Shown here: piece after piece, positions 62,452-64,000 of the stretch
Position numbering within the stretch: position 1 is the first letter of the stretch
Layout: each line of letters begins with the position of its first letter
DNA from: Thermoplasmatales archaeon
GTDB lineage: Archaea > Thermoplasmatota > E2 > DHVEG-1
Length of the DNA stretch: 64,000 bases
Direction: 5' to 3'
Assembly (NCBI GenBank): GCA_030672305.1
Contig: DAOVGR010000084.1
Location: forward strand, 1-64,000
The notes under the pieces: model-generated
Told to the model about the DNA's origin: nothing
The model's database searches: none
Seen by the model: the letters and a program-made list of their open reading frames with translations, nothing else
Position numbers and translations under genes: made by a program

Positions 62452-63543
62452 TCATCTCCCGAAGAAGATTTTGGCGATTTCATATAAGTCCATGTCAACT
62501 GTTTTCAGGTTGGAAACCGCTTCTTCAAGTTCAACTGGGACAATTTTATTTCCTTGCAGAGCAACCATTTTCCCATAATTATTTTCATTTATCAATTCGA
62601 CAGCAGCAACACCAAATCGTGTTGCTAAAATCCGATCATAAGCAGTAGGGGATCCTCCTCTTTGTACATGGCCTAGAACAGTAACCCTAGTGTCCACTCC
62701 CATGCGTTTTTTGATTTCTCTTGCTAGAAAATGTCCAATTCCTCCAAGTTTTACATGGCCAAATTCATCTTTTTCATCGGTCTGAGTAATTAATGTGCTT
62801 TCTCCCGAAACATGACCAAGTTCACCTTCTTCACCAGTTTGTGCAACTGATAAATCTTCTTTTTTGGGTTGCGCACCTTCTGCTATGACTACTATGCTGA
62901 ATTTTTTACCATAGTCATAGCGTGCCTTTAGATGACTGCAAACCTCTTCTATCTCAAATGGCTTTTCAGGGATTAATATCTCATCAGCTCCACCAGCAAT
63001 ACCTGCCATTGTAGCAATCCATCCTGCATGTCTACCCATTACCTCCACGACTATTACTCTATGATGAGACTCAGCAGTTGTATGAAGTCTATCTATAGCC
63101 TCAGTAACGATAGAAACCGCGGTATCAAATCCAAATGTATAATCAGTGCCAGAGAGATCATTATCAATTGTTTTTGGGATACCCACTACAGGAACACCAA
63201 TTTGATGTAATTTTAATGCAACACCAAGAGTATCCTCACCGCCGATAGCTGCAACACCATCAATTCCAAATTTTCTAACATTCTCAGTAAGCTTTTGCAC
63301 ATCCTCCTCATGTTTAAACGGATTTGTTCGTGATGTCCCAATGATAGTACCCCCCTTTGGGAGAATACCAGAGACAGTATAATCTGTAAGCGGTTCCACA
63401 TCGCCTTCTATTAGACCTTTCCATCCATTTCTTATACCTATAATTTCCCAGCCATATTTAATGGATTTTTTAACTACAGCTCGAATGACCGCGTTCAAAC
63501 CTGGGCAATCTCCTCCACCTGTTAAAACTCCAATTTTTTTCAT
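62452..63543 (-). CDS. pfp: 6-phosphofructokinase, probably PPi-dependent
   Basis: This 363-residue PfkA-superfamily enzyme phosphorylates fructose 6-phosphate. The phosphoryl-donor site reads GGGDCPGLN at the start, GGEDT near residue 100 and PKTIDND near residue 124. The Asp and Lys at these two positions, in place of two glycines of ATP enzymes, mark the PPi-dependent group. EVMGRHAGWIA and GHVQRGGSPTAYDR are present. A duplicated ELGHV/EFGHV segment (around 235-255) looks like a small insertion. ATG 63543 is followed directly by the conserved start. Together with the membrane pyrophosphatase it suggests PPi-linked glycolysis. Confidence 0.9.
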   Translation of the reverse strand: MKKIGVLTGGGDCPGLNAVIRAVVKKSIKYGWEIIGIRNGWKGLIEGDVEPLTDYTVSGILPKGGTIIGTSRTNPFKHEEDVQKLTENVRKFGIDGVAAIGGEDTLGVALKLHQIGVPVVGIPKTIDNDLSGTDYTFGFDTAVSIVTEAIDRLHTTAESHHRVIVVEVMGRHAGWIATMAGIAGGADEILIPEKPFEIEEVCSHLKARYDYGKKFSIVVIAEGAQPKKEDLSVAQTGEEGELGHVSGESTLITQTDEKDEFGHVKLGGIGHFLAREIKKRMGVDTRVTVLGHVQRGGSPTAYDRILATRFGVAAVELINENNYGKMVALQGNKIVPVELEEAVSNLKTVDMDLYEIAKIFFGR

Positions 63544-63663
63544 ACACCATCCCTCTAATCAATATATTCTTTATCTTCCATATCTTTTAATAAGTTATGG
63601 TTTCTATTTTCACCTAGCGTCTTACTACAATTGAAATACAATATAATAAAGGCGAGAAAATTG

Positions 63664-63813
63664 TTACAACCATAACTTATAAATTACAATTATTAGGGTG
63701 ACGAATAACACTACAGGTAAATACCAAACTGAATTATCAACACCAATGCTGTATGCAAGCGATAGAATAAAAAGAATTGATATAAACAAGGTTATAATAT
63801 CTCTGTATTTCAT
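63664..63813 (-). CDS. small membrane protein with two helices
   Basis: This 49-residue frame reads MKYRDIITLFISILFILSLA, then a short polar turn (YSIGVDNSVW), then a second hydrophobic helix ending VIYKLWL. GAGGAG lies right before the ATG. It is short but well placed and protein-like. It has no recognised family; it may be a subunit or an accessory membrane peptide. Confidence 0.55.
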   Translation of the reverse strand: MKYRDIITLFISILFILSLAYSIGVDNSVWYLPVVLFVTLIIVIYKLWL

Positions 63814-63898
63814 TCTCCTCAAGTCAATATGTTTTATACAGTTAAATTATTTATTATCATAGGACTTCAACAATTATAATAGCCTTTGAAAGGATGTT

Positions 63899-64000
63899 TT
63901 ACATGCCAAGATATCCACCTAAACCAATATCGATAAAAGCACCAGTTATCGCAACAATCCATACGAAAGGAACAAAGTAAAAGAGCGTCATCAGCATATG
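63899..64000 (-). CDS. C-terminal part of a membrane protein cut by the window edge
   Basis: The frame entering from the right edge reads MLMTLFYFVPFVWIVAITGA, then FIDIGLGGYLGM and a stop at 63899. It is hydrophobic, with one membrane helix visible. The first methionine seen may or may not be the true start. The family cannot be judged. Confidence 0.45.
   Translation of the reverse strand, partial: HMLMTLFYFVPFVWIVAITGAFIDIGLGGYLGM

Overview
The window is AT-rich archaeal DNA. The evidence is archaeal-type information genes (Rpo7, Spt4, a DUF359 dephospho-CoA kinase, ribosomal proteins S24e and S27ae in their usual order), TATA boxes about 25 bases before starts with several apparently leaderless genes, an archaellin with a class III signal, and large secreted PKD/beta-helix proteins. 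The mix of PKD proteins, NosD-like helices, a membrane pyrophosphatase and a Hef-type helicase suggests an uncultured Thermoplasmatota lineage (for example Marine Benthic Group D or relatives). That placement is inference.

Layout. 1-9.0 kb is a housekeeping block: an MMPL/RND exporter, a membrane pyrophosphatase of the K+-dependent type, the rpo7-spt4-kinase-S24e-S27ae operon, and an Lrp-like regulator. In this operon S24e and S27ae both carry long Pro/Glu/Lys tails. 9.5-21.8 kb is a cell-surface block: a beta-helix protein, a 2646-residue cysteine-rich repeat protein with an alpha-toroid domain apparently inserted in a DUF11-like fold, and two smaller surface proteins.

22-40.7 kb is a dense island of nucleotidyltransferase toxin-antitoxin-like cassettes: two complete AbiEi/AbiEii pairs and a third with a truncated toxin, two unusual double-wHTH + nucleotidyltransferase pairs, an HTH-MNT gene with a decayed HEPN partner, and an intact HepT-MntA pair. 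Two DUF4143-type ATPases, a pRiA4b/SEC-C protein, a UPF0158 protein, a nuclease-less Hef helicase and many gene relics lie among them. Most cassettes have an inverted repeat at their promoter.

40.9-61.6 kb is bounded by two related IS5-like elements. Between them are paralogous secreted proteins (NosD-like helices, a seven-repeat propeller, PKD proteins, one with a thioredoxin-like CPPC domain), several small secreted proteins of unknown role, a family 2 glycosyltransferase, and pseudogenes. Five promoters here share a long conserved block, and four coding ends share a hydrophobic/basic C-terminal tail that looks like a sorting or anchoring signal.

61.7-64 kb has a lone archaellin gene without a standard start codon, a phosphofructokinase with the residues of the PPi-dependent type, and two membrane-protein ORFs.

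Working together (inference): membrane pyrophosphatase and PPi-type phosphofructokinase point to pyrophosphate as an energy currency. The surface proteins, glycosyltransferase and extracellular CPPC protein fit a glycosylated, disulfide-rich envelope. No tRNA, rRNA or CRISPR array was seen.
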